DNA of 63,757 nucleotides from Methylomonas sp. GTDB lineage: Bacteria; Pseudomonadota; Gammaproteobacteria; Methylococcales; Methylomonadaceae. The DNA lies in NCBI GenBank assembly GCA_002929135.1, contig PESC01000057.1, forward strand, positions 1 to 63,757, in the 5' to 3' direction. Under the pieces are notes generated by a model. That model ran no database searches. It saw only the letters and a list, made by a program, of their open reading frames with translations, and was not told the DNA's origin. The translations under genes and the position numbers were made by a program. Positions 10,503 to 19,731 of the stretch are shown here, piece by piece (position 1 is the stretch's first letter; each line of letters begins with the position of its first letter).

Positions 10503-11519
10503 TTACTCGATTTTCAAACCCGCTGTCTTCAGCGCATCCGACCAGGTTTCGTGCAAGGCCTGCGCCTGATGCTGAACAAACAACGCCTGCAAGCGATGGC
10601 GATTGGCCAGCGCCATGCCCTGCTGCTGGCCAACGCACAACAGCGCGGTCGACCAAGCATCCGCCACCACCGGATTCTCATGTATCACCGTCACCGCAAC
10701 CAGATCATGCTGCACCGGCCTGCCATCACGCGCATCCAGAATGTGGCTGTAACGCTGGCCGTCGTGGTCGAAATAGTGGCGATAGGTTCCCGACGTCATG
10801 ACGGCCATGGGTTTATCCAGCGGCAGGGTGATGATTTTCATCATGCGTCGCTCGCCGGGCAACGGCTTCTCGACCGCGATGCGCCAGGCGTTGCCGTTGG
10901 GCTTGTGACCATGGGTTTTGAGTTCGCCACCAATCTCGACCAGGTAGTCGTGTATACCGAAGCCTTCCAGCACCTCGGCGATTTTGCCAACGCTGTAACC
11001 TTGCGCCACCGACGACACATCGACTCGCAGGGACGGCTTCAGCTTGCGCAGATGGCGTTCATCGACAACCTCCAGCTTGTCCATACCCATCTGTGCACGC
11101 TGGGCATCCAGCTCGTTCTGGTCAGGCACATGCAGCTTGTCGGCCTGAAAACCCCAAAGTTCGAACAAGGGTTTGATGGTCAGATCGAAACAGCCCGCAC
11201 TGGCCAGACTGACCTGTCTTGCCACCGCCACCAGTTCGACGATGGCGGGATCAACCGCCTCGCTGGTGGTGGTCAGTGTGGCATTGAAGCGCTCGATGGC
11301 GGAATCGGCGCGGTAATTCGACAGCACCTTGTCGAGATCATCGAACGTCTGGCTCACCGCCGCTTGCACGTCGTCGCGGCTGATAGCAGCCGTCGTCCAG
11401 TAGCTGATGTTATAGGTCGTACCCTGTGCACCGCCCGACAAAACCTGGATGGGCGGTTCAGAGCAGGCGGCCAGCACCAGGGCCAGCAGCCCGGTCAGTA
11501 TCAACGGAAACTGTTTCAT
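10503..11519 (-). CDS. apbE: FAD:protein FMN transferase, lipoprotein ApbE
   Basis: 338-residue periplasmic flavin transferase that attaches FMN covalently to Ser/Thr of target proteins such as Nqr and Rnf subunits. The N-terminus is a lipoprotein signal, MKQFPLILTGLLALVLAAC, with Cys19 as lipidation site. Conserved ApbE motifs VEIGGELKTHG and SHILDARDGRPV (metal and flavin site) are present. The start at 11519 is chosen because it begins the signal peptide; codons up to 11615 overlap the next gene. No obvious flavinylated target lies beside it. Confidence 0.92.
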   Translation of the reverse strand: MKQFPLILTGLLALVLAACSEPPIQVLSGGAQGTTYNISYWTTAAISRDDVQAAVSQTFDDLDKVLSNYRADSAIERFNATLTTTSEAVDPAIVELVAVARQVSLASAGCFDLTIKPLFELWGFQADKLHVPDQNELDAQRAQMGMDKLEVVDERHLRKLKPSLRVDVSSVAQGYSVGKIAEVLEGFGIHDYLVEIGGELKTHGHKPNGNAWRIAVEKPLPGERRMMKIITLPLDKPMAVMTSGTYRHYFDHDGQRYSHILDARDGRPVQHDLVAVTVIHENPVVADAWSTALLCVGQQQGMALANRHRLQALFVQHQAQALHETWSDALKTAGLKIE

Positions 11520-11557
11520 GACGTACTCTCGTTTCAGTTGTTGCGCGGCGATACCCG

Positions 11558-12136
11558 TCATCTGAGCAACGCCGATAAGGTCTTGAATTGGGGATGACGG
11601 GCATCTTGCAGCCACTCGAACAACACCGACTCGTAATTGACGATAACGACACCGGCCTGTCGCAATCGGGCCAGCGCATTGTCTTTATGCCGGGCAGAAC
11701 GCGAGCAAACACCATCCTCGACCACGAACACGGCATAACCCGCCGCCAGCAGTTCAAGCGCCGTCTGCAACACACAGACATGAGCTTCCTGACCTGTCAG
11801 CACCACCTGCGAACGGGCCGACACCTGCAAGGCCGCAATCAAGCCTTCGGCGCCGCAGCAGGAAAACGCCGTCTTGGCGAAACAGCGGGCAGCGTCCGGC
11901 ATGGCGTGCGCTATGTCGGCATGGCTGGCACCCAAACCTTGTGGATATTGTTCGGTCAGCAGCACCGGAATCGCCAGTGTCTCAGCAGCCGCCAGCAGCT
12001 TCACTGTGTTCGCCGTCACCTCCTGCGCATCGCTGTCCGCCATGGCCGACAGCAAGCGGGTTTGCACATCGATTACCAGCAACAGGCTTTGTTCGGCGGA
12101 TAGCAGGCCGGGGTGGCGGGCAGTTCGATCAACCAT
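11558..12136 (-). CDS. Isochorismatase-family cysteine hydrolase
   Basis: 192-residue hydrolase of the isochorismatase/nicotinamidase fold. The catalytic triad is visible: Asp23 in [11 protein letters not shown], Lys88 in FAKTAFS and Cys121 in [10 protein letters not shown]. Substrate cannot be assigned; no nicotinamidase-type metal triad is evident. It overlaps smpB by eight bases at its start, so the two are co-transcribed. The ATG at 12136 is the only good start. Confidence 0.82.
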   Translation of the reverse strand: MVDRTARHPGLLSAEQSLLLVIDVQTRLLSAMADSDAQEVTANTVKLLAAAETLAIPVLLTEQYPQGLGASHADIAHAMPDAARCFAKTAFSCCGAEGLIAALQVSARSQVVLTGQEAHVCVLQTALELLAAGYAVFVVEDGVCSRSARHKDNALARLRQAGVVIVNYESVLFEWLQDARHPQFKTLSALLR

Positions 12137-12614
12137 GCTTCATGATCCTGGCTTTCTCACGCTGCCAATCCTTGTCTTTCGACGCCGCGCGCTTGTCGTG
12201 CAGCTTCTTGCCCTTGGCCAGGCCAATTTTGAGTTTGGCGCGTCCGCGTATCCAGTACATGGCCAGCGGAATCAGGGTGTAGCCTTTGCGCTCGACGGAA
12301 CCTATCAGCCGCGACAGTTCGCGCCGGTGCAGCAGCAGCTTTTTTCGCCGCACCGCATCGGGGTTGACGTGGGTCGATGCCGACAGCAATGGCGATACGT
12401 GGGCGCCGCTCAACCAAGCTTCGCCGCGCCTGATTTCCACGTAGCTTTCCTTAAGCTGAACCCTGCCGTCGCGCAGGCTTTTGACTTCCCAGCCTTCCAG
12501 CACCATACCGGCTTCGAAGGTTTCTTCGATGGTGTATTCATGGCTGGCCTGGCGGTTGACGGCGATGGTGTTGTCGGTCTGTTTGCTGTCCTTTTTGGAT
12601 TTCTTGGCGGCCAT
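12129..12614 (-). CDS. smpB: SsrA-binding protein SmpB
   Basis: 161-residue tmRNA-binding protein needed for trans-translation rescue of stalled ribosomes. The beta-barrel core shows [16 protein letters not shown] and the ribosome-contacting C-terminal tail is basic ([23 protein letters not shown]). Length is normal. The gene is divergent from the sodium symporter at 12726. The ssrA RNA gene itself was not seen in this window. Confidence 0.96.
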   Translation of the reverse strand: MAAKKSKKDSKQTDNTIAVNRQASHEYTIEETFEAGMVLEGWEVKSLRDGRVQLKESYVEIRRGEAWLSGAHVSPLLSASTHVNPDAVRRKKLLLHRRELSRLIGSVERKGYTLIPLAMYWIRGRAKLKIGLAKGKKLHDKRAASKDKDWQREKARIMKHG

Positions 12615-12725
12615 GGGCTGGGGCTATATTTTGACTGACTGAAAATAATAATTTTGCTATTTTACCCGACCCGCTTGCAAACCACCGGTTCAATCAATCC
12701 ACCAACTCAATCAGCCCTCACAACC

Positions 12726-14084
12726 ATGGCTAACACATCCCGCTCGATACACGGCCAATGGTCGTCACGTTTCGCTTTCATTCTGGCAGCCACGGGGTCC
12801 GCAGTGGGCTTGGGCAACATCTGGAAGTTCCCCTACATCACCGGCGAAAACGGCGGCGGTGCTTTCGTCATGGTTTACCTGGCCTGTGTCGCCGCGCTGG
12901 GCATACCGATCATGATCGCCGAAATCATGCTGGGCCGACGCGGGCGACAAAGCCCCATCAACACCATGCAAAGCCTAGCGCAAGAGGCGGGCCGGGACCC
13001 GCGCTGGCATTACCTGGGCTGGAGCGGCATGATCGCCGGTTTTCTGATCCTGGCCTATTACAGCGTGATCGCCGGCTGGGCGATGGCTTACATCTTCAAG
13101 GCGTTTTTCGGCGCCTTCATCGGCAGCGACGCCATTGAAATCAAACAGTTGTTCGATGATCTGATGGCCAAGCCGACCCAACAGATTTTCTGGCACTCGG
13201 CCTTCATGTTCCTGACCATGGCCGTCGTCATGCGCGGCGTTCAGGGTGGCCTGGAAAAAGCCGTGCGTTTTCTGATGCCAACGCTATTCGTGTTACTGGT
13301 GGTTCTGGTTGGCTATGCCATGACCACGGGCACCTACGATCAGGGCGTCGATTTCCTGTTCACACCCGATTTCAGCAAAATCGACGCCGATGCCGTTTTA
13401 ACAGCAATGGGCCATGCTTTTTTCACCCTGAGCCTGGGCATGGGTGCCATCATGATTTACGGCTCGTATCTGCCGGGCGATGTCTCGATTGCCAGAACCA
13501 CGTTCTACATTGCCGGTGCCGATACCGTCGTCGCCCTGCTGGCCAGCATTGCCATTTTTCCACTGGTATTCGCCAACAACCTGGAAGTCGGCGCAGGCCC
13601 TGGCCTGATTTTCCAGACCCTGCCGCTGGCTTTTGGCCAGATGACCGGCGGCTGGCTGTTTGGCATCGTGTTTTTCGTCCTGCTGTTTTTTGCCGCCCTG
13701 AGTTCGTCGATTTCGCTGATAGAACCTGCCGTGGCCTGGCTGGTTGAAAACCGCGAGATCGAGCGGCACCAGGCCTGTGTGTGGTCTGGCTTGAGTTGCT
13801 GGGCACTGGGCGTGGCCGTGGTGTTTTCGTTCAATGTCTGGTCGGATGTCACCCTGTTCGGCAAAAACCTGTTCGAACTGCTGGACTACCTCACCGCCAA
13901 CCTGTTGCTGCCGCTGGGCGGCATGGCCATTGCCATTTTCGTCGGCTGGCAGATGCAGCGTCACCATGCCGAACAGGAACTGGCGTTGCCGTCGTCGGGT
14001 TTCGATGTTTGGTATTTGCTGATTCGATACCTGGCACCAGCGGCAGTGTTCCTGGTGTTCCTGCATGTGGCAGGCATACTGTGA
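12726..14084 (+). CDS. Sodium-dependent symporter, SNF/NSS family
   Basis: 452-residue transporter of the neurotransmitter:sodium symporter family, probably importing an amino acid with Na+. Helix 1 carries ATGSAVGLGNIWKFPYITG with the unwound GLGNIWKFP segment that coordinates sodium and substrate in LeuT-type proteins. About 11-12 hydrophobic helices follow. The start at 12726 (MANTSRSIHGQWSSR) fits the usual short cytosolic N-terminus. The stop overlaps the ratA start by one base (TGATG). Substrate unknown. Confidence 0.9.
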   Translation: MANTSRSIHGQWSSRFAFILAATGSAVGLGNIWKFPYITGENGGGAFVMVYLACVAALGIPIMIAEIMLGRRGRQSPINTMQSLAQEAGRDPRWHYLGWSGMIAGFLILAYYSVIAGWAMAYIFKAFFGAFIGSDAIEIKQLFDDLMAKPTQQIFWHSAFMFLTMAVVMRGVQGGLEKAVRFLMPTLFVLLVVLVGYAMTTGTYDQGVDFLFTPDFSKIDADAVLTAMGHAFFTLSLGMGAIMIYGSYLPGDVSIARTTFYIAGADTVVALLASIAIFPLVFANNLEVGAGPGLIFQTLPLAFGQMTGGWLFGIVFFVLLFFAALSSSISLIEPAVAWLVENREIERHQACVWSGLSCWALGVAVVFSFNVWSDVTLFGKNLFELLDYLTANLLLPLGGMAIAIFVGWQMQRHHAEQELALPSSGFDVWYLLIRYLAPAAVFLVFLHVAGIL

Positions 14085-14521
14085 TGGTTACCGTGGTACA
14101 GAAAAGCGCACTGGTCAAATTCTCGGCCAGACAGATGTTCGACCTGGTCGACGACATCGAGTCCTACCCCCAATTCCTGCCCTGGTGCAGCGGCAGCCGC
14201 ATCCTCAAACGCCAGGATAATGTCATCGAAGGCCAGATCGACATCGCCAAGGCCGGGTTTCACAAATCGTTCACCACCCGCAACGTCGTCGACCCGGGCG
14301 GGCGCATCACCATCAGCCTGCTCGATGGCCCGTTCAAATCACTGGAAGGTTTCTGGAATTTCATGCCGCTGCGCGAAGATGCCAGCAAAATCTCGCTGGA
14401 CCTGGAATTTGAAATCGCCAGTGCCTTTGCCAGCCTGGCCTTCGGCCCGGTGTTCAACCAGATATGCAACACCATGGTCAGCTCGTTCACCCAACGCGCC
14501 AAAGCGGTCTATGGCGGCTGA
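14084..14521 (+). CDS. ratA: RatA-family START-domain protein (COQ10-like)
   Basis: 145-residue polyketide-cyclase/START-domain protein. The signature FDLVDDIESYPQFLPWC near residues 19-35 is diagnostic of the RatA/COQ10 family. E. coli RatA was described as a toxin blocking 70S assembly, whereas the mitochondrial homologue binds ubiquinone; a quinone-related role is equally plausible here. The ATG shares a base with the symporter stop, and the next gene ratB overlaps its end by 11 bases. Confidence 0.9.
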   Translation: MVTVVQKSALVKFSARQMFDLVDDIESYPQFLPWCSGSRILKRQDNVIEGQIDIAKAGFHKSFTTRNVVDPGGRITISLLDGPFKSLEGFWNFMPLREDASKISLDLEFEIASAFASLAFGPVFNQICNTMVSSFTQRAKAVYGG

Positions 14522-14786
14522 TGTCATTGAAGTCGAAGTCGCTTACGCCACACCAGCGCAGCAACTCGTCATCCCGCTCAGCTTAGAGCCAGGCAGCACC
14601 GCCGAACAGGCCATTCTGGCCTCCGGCCTGTTGCAGCACGTCCCCGACATCGATCTCGACAACCAGCCCATCGGTATTTTCGGCCAGCCCTGCAAACGGC
14701 AGCACATCGTCCAGACCGGTGACCGAATCGAAATCTACCGGCCTTTGCCAAAAGACCCGATGAAGGCGCGAAGGTTGAGGGTATAG
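14511..14786 (+). CDS. ratB: RnfH/RatB ubiquitin-fold protein
   Basis: 91-residue beta-grasp protein of the RnfH family, standard partner of ratA. It shows VEVAYATPAQQLVIPLSLEPGS (first strands and loop) and GDRIEIYRPLPKDP MKARR near the C-terminus, the most conserved part of the family. The biochemical role is unknown. The start ATG at 14511 lies inside the ratA end, in a different frame, indicating translational coupling. Confidence 0.88.
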   Translation: MAADVIEVEVAYATPAQQLVIPLSLEPGSTAEQAILASGLLQHVPDIDLDNQPIGIFGQPCKRQHIVQTGDRIEIYRPLPKDPMKARRLRV

Positions 14787-14945
14787 GACAAAGCCGGGAT
14801 TTTTGCTGCCGTACCCGGACAGGCGCAGAGCAGACAGGCGGGCTTCCACCCGGGCGAACGCTTACCCGGCGTGGTGTAGATTGCTGGTTCAGGCTCAGCA
14901 TGCCTTCCTTTGCTGGGCGTGGAAACGAGGGGCGAGGCACAACAA

Positions 14946-14975
14946 AAAAGCCCGGCTGCGCGCAACCGGGCTTTT
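14946..14975. terminator. Bidirectional intrinsic terminator
   Basis: A 10-bp perfect inverted repeat, AAAAGCCCGG and CCGGGCTTTT, closes a 10-base loop. The T-run is longer on the minus strand (six T), so it mainly ends the porin transcript, and it can also stop transcription from ratA-ratB on the plus strand. It lies between those convergent units. Confidence 0.8.
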
Positions 14976-14995
14976 GCTTGTGTGGCTGTTTAGAG

Positions 14996-15034
14996 CCGTA
15001 GGATGCGGTAAGCAACGCGCACCGCATCCTACGG
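14996..15034. repeat. REP-like palindromic repeat, copy 1
   Basis: A perfect 14-bp stem (CCGTAGGATGCGGT and ACCGCATCCTACGG) around an 11-base loop AAGCAACGCGC. A degenerate copy with the same loop sits at 16661-16698 on the other side of the porin gene. Form and location suit a REP/BIME-type dispersed palindrome. It could also affect the 3' end of the porin mRNA. Confidence 0.7.
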
Positions 15035-15046
15035 ACTGTTTAGCCT

Positions 15047-16489
15047 TTAGTAGTTGATCTGCAACTGGGTACGGATCAAATCGCCCGAGGCCTGTTTGAG
15101 GAAGTCGGGACTGGTCAAGCTGGCGACGTTGGTTCGGCTCATCGCCGAATAGGCCACGGTCAATTCCAGCGCCTTGTTGATCTGATACTCAACCCCGGCC
15201 TCGACCTCATCCACCTGCACCCGTGGCGCGTTGGCCGTAGCCTTCCAGGCACCGTCGTAGGTTTGCCATTTGACGTAAGGCGTCATGACGCCCTTGGTGC
15301 CAAAAACCTCATCCACCTTGTACATGGCCTGCACGTAACCGCCATTCAGACTCTCGCGCTCGATACGGTTGGTGGCGGTATTGAGCGTGGGCGACATACC
15401 CCAGTTCCATTCAGTCTGCACACCAAAGGGTTGTTGAAACAGCACGGCATGGACGTTGATGCGGTCTTCGCTGTTGTCGATTGGTGACCTTTGGGTAGGC
15501 GTCAAATTCTGCCGTCCCGAAATCGCATCCACACCCACTTCCAGCACCTGCTCCGGCATACCCAGCCAGTTGAGCTTGAACGGGTAGGCGGTATGCGCCA
15601 CCAGGTAAAGATTGTCGTTGTTTTCCCCCCGGTTGATCTGGCTGCCGTTGTAGACACCGGCACCCAGTACGCCGTAATCGCCCGAAGTTTTCAGGCCTTT
15701 TTTCGACAGACTTTTCCACAGCGACTGCACATGTTCCGGTGTCCAGTACGCCATCAAGCCGATGTCCCGTTCACTGGGCACGGCACTGTTCATGGCATCG
15801 GCCCGATCCAGGGCGATACGGTTGGACGATGATTGCAGGTTTTCCCAGCCAAACGGGATTTTCGATTGACCGGCGCGAATGCGGTATTCGTGGGCCTTGT
15901 CGAAATGCAGATCGAAATAAGCGTCGCGCAACTGGGCAAAGCCCTGGCTGCCACCGGTTTCGGTGGCTAAATCTGGCTGAATATACATCGAGATGTAGTC
16001 GTTGATGTCGCCCGAGAAAATCAGACGTATCCGCCTGAAGAAGAAGCCCTGGTTGTTACCCACTGAACGGTCATGCACATTCCGTAGCTCGGGGTCGCCG
16101 GCTATCCTGTCGCCCGACAGCATCTGGTTGTAGCGCAACTGGCTGTAACCGCGCAGGTTGATCTTGTTGAACCACTTTTCGTCGGTTTTGATCTTGTCTT
16201 CGCGGGCGGCGTGCAGATGCTCTTCAATGGCTTTCAACTCGTTGGCTTTCAGCTCCAGGTCTTGCCTCATGTCGGCAATTTCAGCTTTTTCCTTATCCAC
16301 CTCCCTGGCGATTTCCTGGGTTTTTTCCTCCACCCGTTCGAACGCCCCCAGCTTGACCCGACCTTCACCCGGCTGGGCGAATATCTGCTGGGTTTTGGTA
16401 TCGACATACAAATCCAGCGCGAAAACCGGCGTAGCCAACCCGGCACCTAGAGCCGACAGCAATGCCAGCCTCAGCGTTGTTGTTTTCAT
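15047..16489 (-). CDS. Phosphate-selective porin O/P family protein with N-terminal coiled coil
   Basis: 480-residue outer-membrane beta-barrel. A Sec signal peptide occupies about residues 1-25 (MKTTTLRLALLSALGAGL, cleaved after VFA). Residues about 50-95 form a charged heptad-like coiled coil (VDKEKAEIADMRQDLELKA), then the barrel begins at KINLRGYSQLRYNQ. Barrel motifs FFFRRIRLIFSGDI and the C-terminal TQLQINY ending in aromatic Tyr are typical of OprP/OprO-like porins. GGAGAAAT precedes the ATG at 16489. Phosphate selectivity is a family name only; no pho genes lie nearby. Confidence 0.85.
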   Translation of the reverse strand: MKTTTLRLALLSALGAGLATPVFALDLYVDTKTQQIFAQPGEGRVKLGAFERVEEKTQEIAREVDKEKAEIADMRQDLELKANELKAIEEHLHAAREDKIKTDEKWFNKINLRGYSQLRYNQMLSGDRIAGDPELRNVHDRSVGNNQGFFFRRIRLIFSGDINDYISMYIQPDLATETGGSQGFAQLRDAYFDLHFDKAHEYRIRAGQSKIPFGWENLQSSSNRIALDRADAMNSAVPSERDIGLMAYWTPEHVQSLWKSLSKKGLKTSGDYGVLGAGVYNGSQINRGENNDNLYLVAHTAYPFKLNWLGMPEQVLEVGVDAISGRQNLTPTQRSPIDNSEDRINVHAVLFQQPFGVQTEWNWGMSPTLNTATNRIERESLNGGYVQAMYKVDEVFGTKGVMTPYVKWQTYDGAWKATANAPRVQVDEVEAGVEYQINKALELTVAYSAMSRTNVASLTSPDFLKQASGDLIRTQLQINY

Positions 16490-16660
16490 AATTTCTCCAG
16501 AACGACTCAAAAAACCGTGACAACCCGGTGTAAATCGCAGCCAGATCGAAAGGTAGGCGCATTCTAGAAATGGAATGTGACAGCTTTGTTACAGATGCTG
16601 CAATAAAACCGTCATTTGTTGCTGGTTTGCAAGTTTTTGTGGCGTAACTGGCAAAATAGT

Positions 16661-16698
16661 CCGTAGGTGCGGCAAGCAACGCGCACCGCCCGCTATGG
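16661..16698. repeat. REP-like palindromic repeat, degenerate copy 2
   Basis: CCGTAGGTGCGG, then AAGCAACGCGC as loop, then a decayed right arm. It matches 14996-15034 in left arm and loop, with substitutions in the right arm. The two copies bracket the porin gene. Confidence 0.6.
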
Positions 16699-16723
16699 TT
16701 CCTGCTCTCGGACAGCCTTCTAG
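16697..16723. repeat. Dispersed 27-base repeat, copy A
   Basis: Contains TTCCTGCTCTCGGACAGC and ends CTTCTAG. It matches 28061-28087 at 24 of 27 positions, and its TCTCGGACAGCCTTCTAGG part resembles 49922-49941. It looks like a solo terminal-repeat end of a small mobile element. Confidence 0.55.
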
Positions 16724-16815
16724 GCGGGCCTGGGCTTTCGCCCGAGCGCATTTCGTCTACAATCAACGACCATCATTTACCGTTTCATCAAGTTCAGTCA
16801 GCGCAAAGGCTAACC

Positions 16816-18750
16816 ATGGGAAATCTGCAATTCAAAGATCAGTTACACGAGTATGCACATTGGCGTGAGCAACTGATTCAATCGATCGAACTGTATCGCG
16901 AGTGGCGCAACCGCTATAAATTGAATGATCCGCAAAGTACCGATGCCTTGTTGAACAGCCTGCAAGGCTTAGGACACGACCGTGTCACGCTGGCATTCGT
17001 CGCTGAATTTTCCCGTGGCAAAACCGAGCTGATCAACGCGCTGTTCTTTGCTGAAACCGGTGTGCGCTTGCTGCCGTCATCGCCTGGCCGCACTACGATG
17101 TCGCCAACCGAGTTGTTCTGGGACGAGGCAGGCGGCAACTATATTCGCTTGTTGAACATCGAAAGCCGCCTGGAAGAGCTTTCTCTGCTGGACTACAAAC
17201 GCCATCCCGGCCGCTGGACCCAGATCGATCTCAACATCGATTCGCCGACACAAATGCAGGAAGCCTTCAAGGAGCTGGTTGCCACCAAGCGGGTGACGCG
17301 GGAAATGGCCGACAAGCTGGGGTTGTGGAACGAACGCGAGGCGGCGGAACAGGGCATCATCAATCCAGAGTATGTCGAGGTGCCGTGCTGGCGACATGCG
17401 CTGATCAGTTTCCCGCACCCTTTGCTGAAAGAGGGGCTTTGCATACTCGACACGCCGGGCCTCAACGCCCTGGGTACCGAGCCTGAGCTGACCCTGAGCA
17501 TGTTGCCGAATGCGCAGGCTATCGTTTTCGTGCTGGCAGCCGATACCGGTGTTACCAAAAGCGATCTGGAAATGTGGCGTAGCCATGTTTGCGGTGCGCG
17601 CGGCCAGCGTCGCCAGGGCCTGGCTGTGGTCATGAACAAAATCGACTCGATGTGGGACGATCTGGCGGGTGAAAGTGGTTATGACGCATCGATTCAAAAA
17701 CAAATCGATAGCTCGGCGAGTATTCTGGGTCTGGATCGACAGCTCATTTTCCCGGTATCTGCCAAGCAGGCTTTGCTGGCCAAGGTCAAAGGCGATGACA
17801 ATCTACTGGAAAAAAGCCGGTTGAAAACGCTGGAGCATTATCTGTCGGCAGATATTCTCGATCAACGTCGCGAGATTCTGAAATCCATGGTCGATAAGGA
17901 TATTGGTTTTCTGGTCAATGAATCATTGAAGCTGATGAATACCAAAGTCAACAATGCCGACAAGCAGCTAGACGAATTCAAACAAATGGATTTCGAAAAT
18001 CAGGAGATGACCGGCAAATTGATGGCAGAAACCCGTGATCGGCAGAATGCCTACATGGCCAATATCGAGAGCTTCCAAGCCAGCCGTAAAGTCTTCGCCG
18101 TACAAGCCAGAATGCTGGTCGATTCTTTTGCCAGGGATCGCATAGACGACATCATGCGCCGCACCCGCGAGGAAATGAGCAAAAGCCTTACGACCTATGG
18201 CATGAAGCAGAGTATGCGCAAGCTGTTCGACGAGTTGCGCGATTTGTTGCAGGATTCGGTTGAAACCACCGAAGAAACCCGGCGCCTGATAAAGGCCATA
18301 CACAAGAAATTTCAGGAAGAGTACGGCTTCAAGGAAATCGAGCCGCAGTTGTTTTCCATCAAGCAGTATCAGTTCGAGCTGGAACGGATTTTCGAAGAGG
18401 GTGAAACCTTTCGCAATAGCGCACGCACCACGATGACCGAGCAAAGCGTGGTCATCAACAAGCTGTACAGCACACTGATTGCCAAGGCACGAACCATTTT
18501 GCAGCAAGCACATGGCGACGCGGCAACCTGGAGCAACAGTGTTCTAACGCCGTTGATGCATCAGATCAAGGATCACAAACGCCAGATCGAAAGCCGCTTG
18601 ATGATGCTGCGTAAAATCAACGAATCCAAAGGCTCGGTCTACGAAAGCATTGCTCAGCTCGAAGCCGAGCTGGCGTCATTGCAACAGCAAAAACAGGAAT
18701 TGCTGGCAATAGTCAGCGCAATGCAGATCGACAGCGGGTTAACGACATAA
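16816..18750 (+). CDS. Dynamin-like GTPase
   Basis: 644-residue large GTPase. The G domain occupies about residues 55-320: P-loop region AEFSRGKTELINALF (63-77), switch I around GRTTMSPTEL, G3 ILDTPGLNAL near 211, and G4 VMNKIDSMWDD near 274. The rest is helical, with an end-terminal coiled coil (SIAQLEAELASLQQQKQELL). Bacterial dynamins remodel or protect membranes; no transmembrane or paddle segment is obvious. Oddity: the first P-loop residue, normally Gly, is Ala63, though GKT is intact. The gene stands alone, convergent with yicC. Family is clear; role unknown. Confidence 0.85.
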   Translation: MGNLQFKDQLHEYAHWREQLIQSIELYREWRNRYKLNDPQSTDALLNSLQGLGHDRVTLAFVAEFSRGKTELINALFFAETGVRLLPSSPGRTTMSPTELFWDEAGGNYIRLLNIESRLEELSLLDYKRHPGRWTQIDLNIDSPTQMQEAFKELVATKRVTREMADKLGLWNEREAAEQGIINPEYVEVPCWRHALISFPHPLLKEGLCILDTPGLNALGTEPELTLSMLPNAQAIVFVLAADTGVTKSDLEMWRSHVCGARGQRRQGLAVVMNKIDSMWDDLAGESGYDASIQKQIDSSASILGLDRQLIFPVSAKQALLAKVKGDDNLLEKSRLKTLEHYLSADILDQRREILKSMVDKDIGFLVNESLKLMNTKVNNADKQLDEFKQMDFENQEMTGKLMAETRDRQNAYMANIESFQASRKVFAVQARMLVDSFARDRIDDIMRRTREEMSKSLTTYGMKQSMRKLFDELRDLLQDSVETTEETRRLIKAIHKKFQEEYGFKEIEPQLFSIKQYQFELERIFEEGETFRNSARTTMTEQSVVINKLYSTLIAKARTILQQAHGDAATWSNSVLTPLMHQIKDHKRQIESRLMMLRKINESKGSVYESIAQLEAELASLQQQKQELLAIVSAMQIDSGLTT

Positions 18751-18823
18751 ACGGTCGGTTGGACAGACTGCTGGATAGGCTTGACTTGGAATAACGGCCA
18801 TCTGGCAGAATTCGACAGCTGCT

Positions 18824-19687
18824 TCACTCAATGTTCTGGATTTGTTCGCGCATTTGCTCGATCAATACTTTCAGGTCGATGGAAATTTGTGTCATTTCAC
18901 GGTCAGCGGATTTCGACCCCAAGGTATTGGCTTCACGGTTCATTTCCTGCATCAGAAAGTCCAGACGACGCCCCTGGGGTTCGGGTTTTCTCAGCACGCG
19001 CAGCACTTCAGCCACATGGGTTTGCAAACGATCCAGTTCTTCAGCAACGTCGAGTTTCTGTGCCAGCAGCACCAGTTCTTGCTCCAGACGGTCGAAATGA
19101 GGCTCGGCAACCAGCTCTGTCACGCGCGACATCAGCCTGTTGCGCAGATTGTCCAGCACCTCGGGCATACGGCGATGCGCGACATCGACCAGCTCGATCA
19201 CTTTTTCGCAGCGTTCGCTAATCAACGCAGCCAGTTGATTGCCCTCACCGCTACGGTATTCCAGCAGTTTGTCCAGCGTGGTGTCGATCAAGGCGATGAC
19301 GTTGTGGCGCAGCTTGTCTTTATCGACCTCGTTTTCCTGTTGCACCCCCGGAAACGCCAATATGTCCAGTGCGGAAAAGGCGCGTGCGTTATGCATGCAG
19401 CTTTCGATGGCCGCAGTTGCGGCCAGTAATTTTCGTACTGTTTCCAGGTTGATGTCGAAGTGCTGGCTGTCTGCCTGTCTTCTGTAGTTGAGGCTGCATT
19501 CGATTTTGCCGCGCTTGAGCTTGTCAGCGATCAGGTGTCTGGCATCGGATTCCAAAAAGCGCAAACGTTCGGGGAGTTTGATGTTGACATCGCTGTAGCG
19601 GTGGTTGACCGAGCGTAGTTCGCAGAGAATGGTCAGGTTGTCGACAGTGATTTCGCCGTCGACAAAAGCGGTCATGCTTCGAATCAT
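18824..19687 (-). CDS. yicC: YicC-family endoribonuclease/stress protein
   Basis: 287-residue protein with the family hallmarks MIRSMTAF at the N-terminus, ELRSVNHRYSDVNIKLPE and the C-terminal RRLDFLMQEMNREANTLGSKS. E. coli YicC has been reported to act as an endoribonuclease influencing small-RNA turnover; older work linked it to stationary-phase survival. The start matches the family exactly. It is divergent from the Ser/Thr kinase gene with 44 bases between, so the promoters face away from each other. Confidence 0.92.
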   Translation of the reverse strand: MIRSMTAFVDGEITVDNLTILCELRSVNHRYSDVNIKLPERLRFLESDARHLIADKLKRGKIECSLNYRRQADSQHFDINLETVRKLLAATAAIESCMHNARAFSALDILAFPGVQQENEVDKDKLRHNVIALIDTTLDKLLEYRSGEGNQLAALISERCEKVIELVDVAHRRMPEVLDNLRNRLMSRVTELVAEPHFDRLEQELVLLAQKLDVAEELDRLQTHVAEVLRVLRKPEPQGRRLDFLMQEMNREANTLGSKSADREMTQISIDLKVLIEQMREQIQNIE

Positions 19688-19731
19688 TTTTCACCTATAA
19701 TCGCCGCGACAGTCGCCCGTCGCATCTTGAA

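Larger units (their letters stand above)
16490..16815. other. Intergenic region with repeats between porin and dynamin-like gene
   Basis: About 326 bases between divergent genes, so it must hold promoters for both. No gene was recognised. It contains the degenerate palindrome at 16661-16698 followed directly by a 27-base dispersed repeat at 16697-16723. AT-rich sequence near 16590-16660 is the likeliest promoter zone, but no clear -35/-10 pair could be fixed. Confidence 0.5.

Noticed and set aside
10248-11597. Long plus-strand open frame (449 codons) opposite apbE and the DUF2231 gene
   Set aside because: It mirrors two genes with clear family motifs, and its translation has no recognisable domain.
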